A stretch of DNA of 64,000 nucleotides from Cranoglanis bouderius (taxonomy: Eukaryota; Chordata; Actinopteri; Siluriformes; Cranoglanididae). The stretch's first letter is position 1. Each line of letters begins with the position of its first letter. Location: positions 9,119,310-9,183,309 of the forward strand of contig CM042546.1 of assembly GCA_023630585.1 (NCBI GenBank), written 5' to 3'. Under the pieces are notes generated by a model. That model was not told the DNA's origin, did no database searches, and saw only the letters and a program-made list of their open reading frames with translations. Shown one piece after another: positions 38,111 to 50,848 of this stretch. The translations under genes and the position numbers were made by a program.

Positions 38111-38985
38111 TCATTATATATTACACCACCGACTACGTTTAAGCCGAAGAGACTCGGATAGATATGGAAGTTTATTACTTATGGCTTTTGTCTTTGATGA
38201 CTAATAAACAAAGAGAAGTGAATGATAAAGGTGATGGGATTTAGGTCTGGATGCAGATCAGGACGCAGGAGATCCTGCAATACAAATCATTTAAAGCTTA
38301 GAATGCTGGTTTATATACACAGGGGTGCCAATATTTATGGTTTTGCTAAAAAAAAAAAAAAAATTACGATTTTGGCCTGTTGCTACAACAATATGGAAGA
38401 ACTCTGCTTTCCTGCTTTTCCGTCAGACTGTACGTGAATAAATAAAATTGACCCGAAAAGCCGATTCACCGAAAGGGAAAGGACGCCAGCTGCGAAAGAC
38501 GTACTGTTTGTGGTTATTTTTGTCTTCGTGCTGATTTGTCAATTTTATCTAGCTGTGTTTTTGCGAACAACGGTTTTGTGAGCCAATGGAGAACAAGTGG
38601 GCGGGACCGTGGAGTCTTTGCCGGGAAAACAAAATGGAGTCGCCGCTAATAATTAAGCAACATCACACCATTTAAGCAAGATTTGCCTCGTTGTTTACTT
38701 AGTGTATGAAATAAATAGCTAGCTAAATAATGCTACTGTTACATTCTGTTTCTCCTGCATCATCTTCTGCTTTAAACAGTAAATAGAGAACAATTTTTGG
38801 GTCTCAGAAACTGAAAATCCTCAAAATTGAAGCCGTTTAACCCAATTCCGACAAGTCCAGAGATGATAAAGGAAATCCTAGTACAAGAATAAATGAATTA
38901 ATACGGCTGTGATCCAATAACATCTTAACAGCCAAACTATCTGAGTGTCTGTGTGCTGAAGGTTAGCAGCCTGCTGATCTACGAT
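38111..38985. other. Intergenic, nothing recognised
   Basis: AT-rich sequence with a poly(A) run at about 38348-38362. Confidence 0.45.
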
Positions 38986-38987
38986 CT

Positions 38988-39012
38988 TCTCTCTCTCTCT
39001 CTCTCTCTCTCA

Positions 39013-39050
<38 letters not shown>
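38988..39050. repeat. (TC)n-(CA)n compound microsatellite
   Basis: About 12 TC units followed by about 19 CA units. Confidence 0.9.
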
Positions 39051-39053
<3 letters not shown>

Positions 39054-39239
39054 CAGAGGACTTGCGCGCAGCTCCAATCCATCAATAAGTAATCAAACTG
39101 CAGGTGGTCTGGATTAAGTACAGTAGTGAGCACTCACTGCCTACAGCCAAGTCCCCTTTTCTAAATTAGCGCAGTGATGGATTCTGCCGAGCGTCTAGAT
39201 AATAAGAGACCTCGTATGCTCAACATCTGTCTCTACACG

Positions 39240-39346
39240 CACGGGAAAAGATAAAAAGAAGGACAAAAAGAAAAAAGGGAGCGAGGGAGGGAGGGAGGGA
39301 GGGAAGGCTGCGGGGCTTTAATTGTGATTGTAATGTAACAAATCTT

Positions 39347-39395
<49 letters not shown>

Positions 39396-39437
39396 TAAGA
39401 CAGTGGGACACAGAGAGAGAAAGATGCAGAGAGAGAC

Positions 39438-39470
<33 letters not shown>

Positions 39471-39747
39471 CTGACGGAAAGATAGGGAGAGGGAAAGAGT
39501 TGCAAAGAGAAAGAGAGAGGGGAAGGAGGAGAGAGAGAGACAGACAGAGAGAAAGAGAGAGGGAAAGAGTTATAAAGAGAAAAAGAGAGAAAGAAGGAGA
39601 GAGAGAGAGACAGGTAGAGAGAGAGAGTGAGAGACAGAGAGGGAGCGAGAAAGATATACAGACAGAAAGAAAGACATACAAAGATAGAGATACAGAAAGA
39701 AAAAGAGAGGGAGACAGTAAGGTGCAGAGAGAGTGAGAGAGAGACAA

Positions 39748-39789
<42 letters not shown>

Positions 39790-39865
39790 CGAGAAAGATA
39801 TACAGACAGAAAGAAAGACATACAAAGATAGAGATACAGAAAGAAAAAGAGAGGGAGACAGTAAG

Positions 39866-39918
<53 letters not shown>
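39240..39918 (+). repeat. Long polypurine (GA-rich) tract with internal duplication
   Basis: Nearly 680 bp are dominated by GA, GAAA and GACA words on the + strand; pure (GA)n blocks are at about 39351-39392, 39757-39785 and 39870-39917. An 87-bp irregular segment at 39637-39723 is repeated without visible difference at 39781-39867. Long open frames in both directions are compositional. Confidence 0.92.
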
Positions 39919-39922
<4 letters not shown>

Positions 39923-41080
39923 TTTTCTTTTTCTCCTCTTCATGTTAAACATGTCCACACACCAGGTGGCTGTGTAAAGACGTCTGTCTCTCCTTCAGCC
40001 AAACCGATCTGTCAGGAAGGTAAAAGGTTCTCTTGTAGGAATAAAGTTCTCGTTCCACAGCAGGTTCTCTGAAGCAGAACAGTAGATGGCACTGTTAGTC
40101 CAGAGTCTGGGCTCGGCAGCGGCAGTGGCGGCGGAGGTTGTGGTGATGATGTAATCCCTTCACAGAGTGGAGATGAATGTCATGACTATGGAAAAACATG
40201 CTGGTCTGACACACACACACACACAAACACATACACACACACACACACGTTCTCCACGCTCTCCATCAACCAGAGAACCATCTTCCTCATATATCAACTT
40301 ACATTCCTGTTATATTTATTAGATTTATGATAATATTGTACACCTGCAAGAGAATACGCTCAGCGTTTATCACATACACATGCACTAGAGGTCAATTTAA
40401 AGCAGATCATTTTCCATAAAAAGGTGGAATGTTACAGAGAAATACTTATATGTCGATAAAGTAACCTTTCTTTCTTTAATTAAGTTAAAAAAAAGTAAGA
40501 AATAAAAGTAAGAAGTAATAAAAGCACTTTTATTATTATTTTTTAGAGAATTTGTCACTATTTCATGACATTATACCGTTATTTCGACTTAATAAACTGT
40601 TATTTCAAGATATGTTTCAATTCAATTTTAAAATATCAAGTCAATATAATCAGATATTAATTGGAAATAATGACAATATCTTGACATAATAGGTTTTTTT
40701 TTTTTTTTTTTTTTTTTTTTACATCTTGGGATTAGTCGGTGCGTTTTCCCCGGACCGCACCGAATTAACAAAAACAGCGCCGTTATTTTATTACTTCGAC
40801 TCAAAATTAAAGCGAATTAAGGCAGGATAAAATCGCCTACATCCTTCACACACGTTACAATTCGCAACCTCGATTTAGTATCTGCGAATAGTCTGTGCTG
40901 GATCAAGTGCTATTCTGTGAGCTGCTTTATGATGAGTGTGGAAGCCATCTTGTTCAGTTAAACCAGTGATCGTAATGTGAACACGCACTGCTCACACAGC
41001 GATATGTTGGAAATTTTCATTTTTAATTTGATTTCATTTTTAAAATTGTGCTTTGCTTTTATGTTAAGTCGTTAAAAAAA
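39919..41080. repeat. Intergenic with (CA)n, poly(T) and a family B copy
   Basis: (CA)n lies at about 40209-40248, poly(T) at about 40696-40720, and 40885-40985 is the reverse complement of the family B repeat at 13133-13240. The rest was not recognised. Confidence 0.6.
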
Positions 41081-42960
41081 ATACAATAATGCTATTTCCT
41101 TCTTCAGTCCGCATTTTCCGTCCCCTATTTTTTTCTACTTTTCTACTTTCTCCCACCTCCTGTTGCGACATTCCGACATCCGAAGCGAATAAAATGTCAC
41201 AGGAGGTCTACACAGCCAATTTACTGAAGAACATGAGCAGGGACAAGAAAATCATTACGGCGAGATTCATATCGACGGGCGTTCTCTTAATGCGCCGAGT
41301 TTGGTTTAAAGTCCTGCAGCCAAAACACTCAAGGATAGATCAATGTCGTCTGAGCGGGAATGGGAATGGCAATGGGAATGGAGCAGCTCAAAAACGAGCA
41401 GCTTCAGGCAGGAAAAGTCATATCAGGGGGTTTCATTTCATGAATTCATTAATGTGAGGTAAAGTCCAAATGGTTCCCCCAATGCACCGGTCCAAAAAAA
41501 TAATTGAGGACTTTTTCCAGGTTCTTTCAAAAATGACCTCGTCGCGTCTCAGAGTTTTGATGGCTTCTGGGCCGAAAGATGGAGTCGTGTCGAGCCGTAA
41601 TCTAGAGAGGTGTCAGGAAATGGCACCCCAGAGGATTCCCACATATCCGACATCGTTTATCCGGCTGTCTAATCTCGGGGCTCGCGGATCAATATTAAGA
41701 GCCCAAGTGAGGGAAAGTGGAAGACCAGAGAACATGGAGGAAGTGAGTTCAGGTCTGGGATTGGAGTTATTTTGGGGTTCAAGGTCTATTTGTGAAGGAT
41801 AAACGTTAGGGACAAATCACAATACGTCAGGAATCAAACATTGCATGTGGTGCGGTTATAGGAAAATAATCAATGATGCGGTCATTTCTAAACCTTTCTT
41901 TGATTCTTTTTATAGATGTGTAATTACCTCAATGGGAACTCCTACACCGTAAACTGCCAGTGATAAATATATAAATATAATACATCACCAAATGTACTCC
42001 TGCTTTTGCCTGGCAGCACGTTTAAGCAATAAGGATTTGGGTCCTATTTTTATACCAAGATGAATAAAAAATAAAAACATCTGGAAGTACTGACGAAAAC
42101 GTGAGAGAAGCCGTGTACGAGCACCGGCTCCTCTCCCCGTCACGGCTTGCAGCGCGATAAATGTCCCTGACTGCTACGCTGCATCCCCACAAGAGCCGAA
42201 AAAGATGGCGTCATTTTCAAGATGAATGAAGCTCGCAGCTTTCAGGTACACAACAGAAATCCAATGAAAGGGAACTCAGCATCATTTGATGAGGCAACCC
42301 GGAGGTAGGGTCCCTGGGGAAATTGAGACCTGAGGCTATGTGACAAATATACACTAGTCGTGCTGGTTTTTCTCTCAACCCACCATCAGATATTTTCATG
42401 TTGGTGCAACCGCCACCAAGTTTCTTTTACTTTTTCTTTTGGGTCTGGGAAACAAGTCTCCTTTTCCTGATAAACTGCAAGCGAGCATTTAAATCCCAGA
42501 TCCGTTTTTCAATCCGGTCCAGCATTCACGCCGAGACTTACGGTGTCAGTTTATTTCATTTCGGCGCAGGTTTTCAGCTATTTACGAGAGACCGACACCA
42601 CATCCATCCTCTCTGACAGCCCACAAATAGACCCCAGGCCTGCATTCGTCTCCTCTGGGGCTCCTCGGATAGCGGAATAAAGCTGCACCTGAAGATCCTC
42701 AAACTTGGCTTGATCAGATGAAGCCCCACGTCCTTGCTTTCTTTTAAAAAAATGAAACTCCACATAACTCCCCGTAGCCACGATTCAGCCAACATGACAT
42801 GCCTTTCACTCGCTTCGGTTTAAGCGCATGAGCTCTGTCCATTAGAGAACTCCTATCTCGGTTTGAATTGCGTTATATCGTCCCGCTTGGGTCGGTAATC
42901 GAATACACTATGGGTTTTATAAATCTAAAGAAAGTGGCGCGGCACGAATAGGGCTCTCAT
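41081..42960. promoter_or_regulatory. Long non-repetitive intergenic block
   Basis: Nearly 1.9 kb almost free of simple repeats, unusual for this window. Open frames (for example 41089-41457 and 41470-41802 on +) show no recognisable domain and no splice pattern. 41840-41875 resembles the right-end core of family A (GGAAAATAATCAATGA). The block may be a cluster of conserved non-coding elements; conservation was not tested. Confidence 0.3.
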
Positions 42961-44040
42961 ATTAAATTTGTAAAGCTTACAGCCAAAGACTAATGTCAAA
43001 TCCGTTGCTTTTTTCCTCGAGGATGGCAGAATCTCTCTCTCTCTCAACGTCATTCTGTATCTCTATCCATTTCTATCTTTGTCTCTTAATACTCTTAATA
43101 CACTCATTATATCTGTTTACTTCGTGCACTACAGAGTATTAGAACACAGAGCCTTTCTAGAAAGCTTCATGGTTTGGAAAAAAAAAAAAAAAAAAGCTCC
43201 AATATTTCTCCACTACATTCTTGATGTACTATAAAAAGCCCTCCCCCTTCCATCCTCAATTTTACAGCCATACAAAGTTCCCCACATGCTGAAATCTTTA
43301 TCGTCCCTCTGCAGACGTGTCAGGGTCTTACAGAAAATCAGGGTTATTTTAACACAGATCCCAAGCGCTGGCTTTTAATGAATGGAATGAAGCTAACACT
43401 GAAGTTGACTCTCTCTTAAATAGAAACTTAAGCAGTTCGTTTACAGTCGTGACGGCGTGTTGAACCATCTTGATCACACGAGTATGGATACGTCATACAG
43501 CTTGGTGCATGCACGCACGGTTCTTCTGGCACTTAAATTCCACGTGAACCCTCTCATCCATCACTGCATAACACAATAATGCCTGTCAACGTCAAGACGC
43601 AGACTTATAGATCATGAGGAGAAAATATCCACGCATATGCGCATATAACCATCTCATTTTCATACAAAACAGAAAGGCAAGTTGAGGTGACACGGTCATA
43701 CAGAAAAATCATATCATTGTGATAAACCGTGTAAAAAAAAAAATCACCCGAAGAGGATACATTGAAGTGTTTTGCTTTAACATGTGATAAGAATTAAATG
43801 ACGGTGTGATGTGATCCGTCATCCACGTCCTTCACTGTTCTCTGTTGCATGTTGAACAAGTTCCGTCGCGTTATCGCTGTAATTTAATATGATGAAACAC
43901 TTTCCACACAAAGAATAAATATTTCATCAATAACTTTTTGTGATTAAAGGTTACTTCTGAGCATAGATTAGGACTTGCAGCAGGGCTCAAAATAAAACAT
44001 CAACCGGTTCTCTGAGAGCAGTGTTTTTTTTTAAATTAAA
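42961..44040. other. Intergenic, nothing recognised
   Basis: Ordinary AT-rich sequence with a short poly(A) run near 43179. Confidence 0.45.
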
Positions 44041-44129
44041 TTTTAAATCCTCTTAAATTTGAAAAACTAACCAAGGAGTGCGTGACTAAGTGAATCCAGA
44101 AATGTTTATTATTTAAATTTTAGTGAATT

Positions 44130-45070
44130 ATGTTTTTCTTTCACCTGAAAATATTCTTCAGTTTTCCTCTGGGGGAACCCTTATAGTTATAATGAATCTT
44201 ACAAAAAGAGTGTTTCCCAAATTGAAACACTTCAAAGCAGAATTAGAAGATTAATTATCCGATGAAGCCGTGAGGAACCCTCTAAGAACCAAAAATTGTC
44301 CTTAAAGAACCTATTTTTGGAATTCAAGAAGCTTTCCTTGCTTGATAAACCCTTAAAGAACCCTTGAAAACCCCTTTTTTTAGAACTTAAGGATGCTTAA
44401 ATATCTAATGAACCCTTAAAGAACCCTTTTTGAAGCTATGAATCCTTAACTGTCTAATCAAGCATTAACAAACCCTCACATAACCATTTTTGGAAGCTAC
44501 GAACCCTTAATTATCCAATGAAACCTTCAAGAACCAACAAAGAACCAATTTTGGAAGCAAACAAACCTTGTAGTGTCCAATGAACCATTAAAGAACGCTT
44601 TTTTTGTCTAATAAACCCATAATGAAGCTTTTTTTTTTTTAAGCTAAGAACCCTTAAAGAACACTTTCTCAAATGCCAAAAAAAACTTCACAACTCACCG
44701 ATTCCTTAAATAACCCTTTTTGGAAGCTAAGGACCTACAAATACCCAATGAACCCTTAAAGAAATCTTTTTTTCTAAGTATGTATGTAACCTGGTAAGTG
44801 AACAGAACTCCAAATAATTGGTACACTTTTAGAAAAAAAAATGTTCTTCAGGGGTTCTTTAAGGGTTCATTGTAAACTTTAGGGGTCTTAGCCTCCTAAA
44901 AGAGGTCTACTTAGAACCCTTTCAATAGTGAAACGCTGTTATAGGGCTGTACATAGGACCTTTAAGGGTTTCCCCGGGAGGAACAACCGAAGAACACTTA
45001 AGGGTTCTACAGTTTCCAAGAGGATAAAAAAAGGTTCTTTAAGGGGGCTTGGCTTCCTGTAAGGGTTCTC
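44130..45070. repeat. Inverted composite of AGAACCCTT-type repeats
   Basis: From 44130 to about 44820 words such as AACCCTTAAAGAACCC and GGAAGCTAAGAACCC recur. From about 44830 to 45070 the reverse complements appear (GGTTCTTTAAGGG, AGGGGTTCTTTAAGGGTTCA). The axis of inversion is near 44825. The same family occurs near 27360-27930 and 62180. It is probably a non-autonomous mobile repeat able to fold back. Confidence 0.6.
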
Positions 45071-45149
45071 AGTCCCTGCATTTTAACTTTATGAACACTG
45101 GTGTGTAAATAAATCTATTACACTGTTCTGAATGACTCCCCCCGCCCCC

Positions 45150-45420
45150 AGCTTCTCCTGCAGCCATTAGTGGATTCTAACACGACATTAACGGCTTTCA
45201 TATCCCTCATTTCTCACACACTCACCCCGCCAAGGTCACCTTCACTAGATCCCTCAGAAGGATGCGTGATTACTCCGACTGCGGCCGTCATTAAGGCGAG
45301 AGAAGGGAAGAAAAATAGACTGGGGTCTGGCCGTTAAATCAAAGCGTAGCAATATCTGCATGCTAACGCCAGCGCCACGTTAATTATCCCTCACGGGTTT
45401 GAAGTTTGCATATTTAAAAA
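45150..45420. promoter_or_regulatory. Candidate conserved non-coding block
   Basis: Non-repetitive, with CCAAGGTCACC (nuclear receptor half-site type) near 45230 and GTTAATTATCC near 45379. Function is speculative. Confidence 0.25.
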
Positions 45421-46240
45421 AAAAAAAAAAAAAGCGCAGGTGATGAGGTCTCTGGTGGGCATCACGAGATGTGAGATGTTTCATTTACATGCTGTTTGTA
45501 GAATTCACAAACGTGTACATGTTGTTAAAGTCATTAGGAGCGGGGTGATACATCAGCATGAGGAAACACAGCGTGCAGTACGTAATATTGAGCGACGGAG
45601 TGGTGTGATGAAGAGGAGTTACTGATACCACATTAAAGTTGAACGTCCTGAAGAAGCTTTACCTCTTGCTGTTACAAAGTAGTGACACTGGAGACTCCTT
45701 CCACAAATGTTAAATAAGCATCTCCAAAGCTTTGGAGTCGATTCCCTGATTCCAGGCTTTGAAAACTAAGATTCAACTCCAAAGTCGATCTCAGAAAGAG
45801 TTGACTCACTGATTCTCCCATATCTCATTATGTAAACACATCTGAGCTGGAAATGATGGTCACCAGAAGTAGGTGAAATGAGACTCCGCAGTCGGTGCCT
45901 CAAAAATAAAGAGTCAAATTTTTATTGTTATAGGTTTAAATTTTCATTCTTTTTTTTCAGTGACGTTTTATCTTCATTCACTGTGTCACTAATGCAGTCA
46001 TTATATCGCTGCTATTATACTGTTAATTTATCATCCAGTTCCATTATAATGAGCAGATCCATCTCAAAATGTCCCAAACTCCCACCAGCTTCAGGTTTTA
46101 ATCACAGCGTAATATTAAGGCTTATATTTAAGGAACACAGCATGCAAATGACAGAGTGTGTGCTAACGCTAAAGCTCAGTCGTGAGGGCCGGTCCTCTGC
46201 CTTAAAGCGCTTAATGTAAAGCCAACTGTCTGGGGTCCAG
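45421..46240. other. Intergenic with a reverse family A fragment
   Basis: About 45660-45725 contains GACACTGGAGACTCCTTCCA and ATGTTAAATAAGCA, a family A core in reverse orientation. The remaining sequence is unremarkable. Confidence 0.5.
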
Positions 46241-46650
46241 GAGAAAAAAAAAAAGAAATATTTGTGAGTGAAAAATGAGCAGCGTCCTAATCAGAAATGC
46301 ACTCAGATACGTTTATTGGGCCTCGGAGAGTTCCGTGGATTTCGGGCATCGGAGTAAAAAGAAAACAGTAAACGCAGGAAATTATGGCAGAGTGATTTAA
46401 TGAAGCAGAGCACAGCATTTCTCTAACTGCGACTCGAGGAAATGCTGCGGTGTCCTAGAGCAAGAGCTTCGTTTTAAATGCGCATAAATAAGACATCATA
46501 ATATTCACACTTTTCACTGGGTTTACTAGGGAATTACACACTAAACAACAAATAAAATAGAAAAGAACACCAAGCATTATAATTCTGTCATCAGAGAGGT
46601 GTGTGGAGTGAAGGAGGCGTGGTCTTCATCTCAGTCTCAGTGAAGGAGTG
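46241..46650. other. Intergenic, non-repetitive
   Basis: No feature was recognised. About 46270-46460 has the high-complexity look of conserved sequence, without proof. Confidence 0.3.
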
Positions 46651-46659
46651 AAGGCTTCA

Positions 46660-48070
46660 TTACCTGTCAATCTTAGTGAAGGAGGTGTGGCATCTGTGCC
46701 TGTCACTCTTAGTGAAGGAGGTGTGGCATCGGTATCTGTCAATCTTCTTGAAGGAGGTGTGGCATCTGTACCTGTCAATCTTCTTGAAGGAGGTGTGGCA
46801 TCTGTACCTGTTAATCTTAGTGAAGGAGGTGTGGCATCTGTGCCTGTCACTCTTAGTGAAGGAGGTGTGGCATCGGTATCTGCCAATCTTCTTGAAGGAG
46901 GTGTGGCATCTGTGCCTGTTAATCTTAGTGAAGGAGGTGTGGCATCTGTACCTGTTAATCTTAGTGAAGGAGGTGTGGCATCTGTGCCTGTTAATCTTAG
47001 TGAAGGAGGTGTGGCATCGGTATCTGTCACTCTTAGTGAAGGAGGTGTGGCATCGGTACCTGTCAGTCTTAGTGAAGGAGGTGTGGCATCGGTATCTGTC
47101 AATCTTCTTGAAGGAGGTGTGGCATCTGGACCTGTTAATCTTAGTGAAGGAGGTGTGGCATCGGTACCTGTTAATCTTAGTGAAGGAGGTGTGGCATCTG
47201 TACCTGTTAATCTTAGTGAAGGAGGTGTGGCATCGGTATCTGCCAATCTTCTTGAAGGAGGTGTGGCATCTGTGCCTGTTAATCTTAGTGAAGGAGGTGT
47301 GGCATCTGTACCTGTTAATCTTAGTGAAGGAGGTGTGGCATCTGTGCCTGTTAATCTTAGTGAAGGAGGTGTGGCATCGGTATCTGTCACTCTTAGTGAA
47401 GGAGGTGTGGCATCGGTACCTGTCAATCTTAGTGAAGGAGGTGTGGCATCGGTATCTGTCAATCTTCTTGAAGGAGGTGTGGCATCTGTACCTGTTAATC
47501 TTAGTGAATGAGGTGTGGCATCTGTGCCTGTCAGTCTTCTTGAAGGAGGTGTGGCATCTGTACCTGTCAATCTTCTTGAAGGAGGTGTGGCATCTGTACC
47601 TGTTAATCTTAGTGAAGGAGGTGTGGCATCTGTGCCTGTCACTCTTAGTGAAGGAGGTGTGGCATCTGTACCTGTTAATCTTAGTGAAGGAGGTGTGGCA
47701 TCTGTGCCTGTCACTCTTAGTGAAGGAGGTGTGGCATCTGTACCTGTTAATCTTAGTAAAGGAGGTGTAGTATCTGTACCTGTCAATCTTAGTGAAGGAG
47801 GTGTGGCATCTCTACCTGTTAATATTATTGAAGGAGGTGTGGCATCTGTACCTGTCAATCTTCGTGAAGGAGGTGTGGCATCGGTACCTGTTAATCTTAG
47901 TGAAGGAGGTGTGGCATCTGTACCTGTCACTCTTAGTGAAGGAGGTGTGGCATCGGTACCTGTCAATCTTCTTGAAGGAGGTGTGGCATCAGTATCTGTC
48001 AATCTTCCTGAAGGAGGTGTGGCATCTGTCAGGCTCGGTGAAGGAAGTGTGGCATTTGTGTCAGTCTCAG
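46660..48070 (+). repeat. 36-bp minisatellite with higher-order structure
   Basis: About 39 units of 36 bp (GGAGGTGTGGCATCTGTACC, TGTTAATCTTAGTGAA). Unit variants differ at a few positions (CTTCTTGAA versus CTTAGTGAA, GTATCTGCC versus GTACCTGTT). About 46850-47150 and 47210-47510 are nearly identical, defining a ten-unit, 360-bp higher-order repeat. Since 36 is a multiple of three and the unit lacks stops, the - strand is open for 484 codons (12-residue unit TGTDATPPSLRL) and the + strand for several hundred. I regard these as artefacts of the repeat. Confidence 0.93.
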
Positions 48071-48762
48071 TGAAAATCAAACTGTATAAAACGGAATCAC
48101 ATGCTTTGTAAATAAATGTCTACAACTATGATCATATTGAAATGCCGGCTGCTTTAAATGCGTCTCACACACCGGATCTTAAATGCCAGATCGGGATGGA
48201 CGTCATTTCACCGCAGAAACAGAGCCACCGCCCCCTCACTGCTGAGGAATAATACAGGGGTGTGTTCTTGCTTCCTCTCACTGACCTTCACTGCTTCCTG
48301 TTTATTTATAAAAGCATTCTTTATTCAATTGCCTTCATATATCACCATAATGGAAGGTCAATAACATTTTAAGGCTCATAGTGATGCTATAAAACCCGAT
48401 CGATGAGTTCACTCACGCTCCCAGCTCGAGTTCATTCTGGTGTGGCTTCTCATTCAGGAGGACTCATTCAGGAGGACTCTCAATACACTGAACCAGGTCA
48501 AATATTTAGTGATGGGATGTGATGTGTGATCGGAAATGAATTCCTTTCCTTTTTGTTCCTTTCCATAGATTTGCATTTGTCTCTTTAGTGGTAATTTTGC
48601 ATAAACCAAGTACCTGTACAGATTTATATCATTAATGCAACTCAATAAAAAAAATTACAGCAATAATACAGACATGTTATTCTTTTTAAAGAAGTTCTTA
48701 AGTATTGCCATGCTGAACTTTGCTCTGGCTTCGCGCTACACGTCAGTCATTCAGAATGCTAG

Positions 48763-48812
<50 letters not shown>

Positions 48813-49195
48813 GCATCAGGTCTAATTATCTGATTAGCTAAAGTGCTTGTTGTATAAACCTTACTGATTAAAAGTAATTATTTGGTAGATGTTTCTATTT
48901 GAGGTAAATTAACGAGAGCTCCATAAATCCATCATCTCCATATTGCACATGCTCACACGTGAGGAACGGCACTGAGGTGATTATAACGAGTGTAATGCAC
49001 GTGTGATTTACAGTGCTGACGCTGAAATGTTCGCTTCCATTAGCGTATAACACTCAGAGGCAAAGTGACTCGTCTGTTTCATTTCTCTCTCGCTAGAGTG
49101 TCTTATAATAATTCTGTTTTGACGCGGTGTTGTGCATCATACAGTGAAGAGGAAGTAATTCCTTGAACTTTTGTACAGTCTGTAAAATATATTAA
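48071..49195. repeat. Intergenic with (TTA)n
   Basis: (TTA)n at about 48766-48812. The remainder is unremarkable. Confidence 0.6.
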
Positions 49196-49199
49196 GTCA

Positions 49200-49920
49200 T
49201 ACTGTGATGAGAGCAAGCTAGCTAGCATGCTAATCAACTGGTTTGCTATCTAATATTTAACAACAACAAAAAAAAAAGCTGAAGCAGCATCTTTAGCGCT
49301 TTTATTATATATTTTTAACAGCCCATTTCCTTTCAGCATACAGGGTCATAATATTTAGCTGACTAACTAGTATGCTAACAAGCTGGCTTTCTACTAGCTA
49401 GCATGTAAACTAGCTGGTTTGCTAACTCATTAAATGTTTACAATGTTTTAGCAACTTGACATGTTCTTTCAGTGGTCGCTTTTCTTCTAAATATGTCCTG
49501 AGTTATATTAGCATTCTAACAAACCATTATGCTAACTATGTAGCATAGCACGCATACTAACTGATTCGCTACATAATAAAATGATCACAACAGTTTAGCA
49601 ACTTGAAATTTCCTTTCAGTGGACTTGTTTTCTTTTAAAAACGTCCAGATTTATATTAGCATTAGCATTAAGCTGGCATTCTTAACATGTTAACTAGCAT
49701 GTTAACTAGCTGGTTTGCTAACTAATAAAATATTTACAACATTTTAGCAAGTTAATCTTTTCCTTAAGTGGTCTGTTTTCTTTTAAGTATGTCTATATAT
49801 GAATATGCTAACATATTGTTATACTACGTTTTACTAATAAGCTGGATTTCTACTAGCTAGCATGATAACTAGTTGGTTTGCTAACTAGTCAAATATTTTT
49901 TTAAACTGTACCTGAGGTGA
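49200..49920 (+). repeat. Degenerate tandem repeat of about 150-185 bp
   Basis: GGTTTGCTAACTAATAAAAT followed by a TTTAGCAACTTG motif and then TTTCAGTGG-TTTTCTTTTAAA motifs recurs near 49231, 49417, 49562, 49712 and 49874. Units are well diverged. Confidence 0.6.
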
Positions 49921-50848
49921 TATCCTTGACGATTCTGTTGCAAAATGTTTAGGAAATACACAAAATATGGTTCACTAGCATCCATGCTAACGGTGAGGAC
50001 ATCAAGGACATTCTAACAATTTATTACAATATGAATAATTTACTTTCGGTCTGTAATTTGGGTAGCAGCGAGTCAATAGCCAGTCTATATCTTAGAATTC
50101 TTCCATTTAAAGAAACTCCAACAAGCTTACATACTTTTTCTTCTTCACTCAATCCTCAGGAAATTTGGACGATGTAACTTCCTGTTGTGGAATATTCCAG
50201 ATGTACTTCATGTGTTGATGTACTTCACACACACATATCGCAGAATCATGGCCACGGGAACTCTCCTAAATCCCAGAATGAGCAGAAATGCACTGTTAGC
50301 GTAATTGAATCGTTAAGCTAACTGCTACACCATAATAATAACTCACCTCACAGCATCAGTGTCATATCGATAATAAAACATTACCAAACGCAATACGACA
50401 ACATTGCTAGTTACTGCATTATTGCTAATGCTTTATATTTCATTATATTGACGGCATGGTGTTTAAGCGCCGCCATAACGGAAAGGAAAGACATAATCAG
50501 CAAGTTTTGGTGCGTTTTTTTTTTTTTTTTTTTACTTCCTTCCTCATCAGCCATTTTAATGGCTGCTGCATTACGCTATTAGCTCATGTGAAGTTTGTTT
50601 GGTAACCAATTAAACATCACTGGAGATTTCAAGATCAGAATTTACCCATCATACTAATTAGTATGTTAGAAGGTAAATAAATAAGATGTAGTATATACGA
50701 ATATTAATATATAGAATATCTTAATGAGTGAAAAAAAACCCTCAAATCTAGACAAATTTAGGAAATATTTTTCATCATGATATTATGAAACTAAATAAAA
50801 AAAAAACTACAGTATTGCACAAAATATTACTTATTAAGTCTAGAAATA
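49921..50848. other. Intergenic, nothing recognised
   Basis: AT-rich sequence with a poly(T) run at about 50516-50534. Confidence 0.45.

Noticed and set aside
39220..39958. 200-240-codon Ser/Leu-rich frames
   Set aside because: Translation of the polypurine/polypyrimidine tract.
41089..41802. Two adjacent + frames (122 and 110 codons) as a possible gene
   Set aside because: No recognisable domain, no plausible splice structure and no codon pattern; kept only as a possible conserved non-coding block.
46660..48070. CRISPR-like regular repeats
   Set aside because: Repeats are directly adjacent with no unique spacers, and the genome is a vertebrate. The arrays at 14213, 20758 and 56098 were rejected on the same ground.
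46626..48080. 484-codon open frame on the - strand and long frames on the + strand
   Set aside because: They coincide with a 36-bp minisatellite whose unit has no stop; both strands are open, which points to repeat periodicity rather than a gene.
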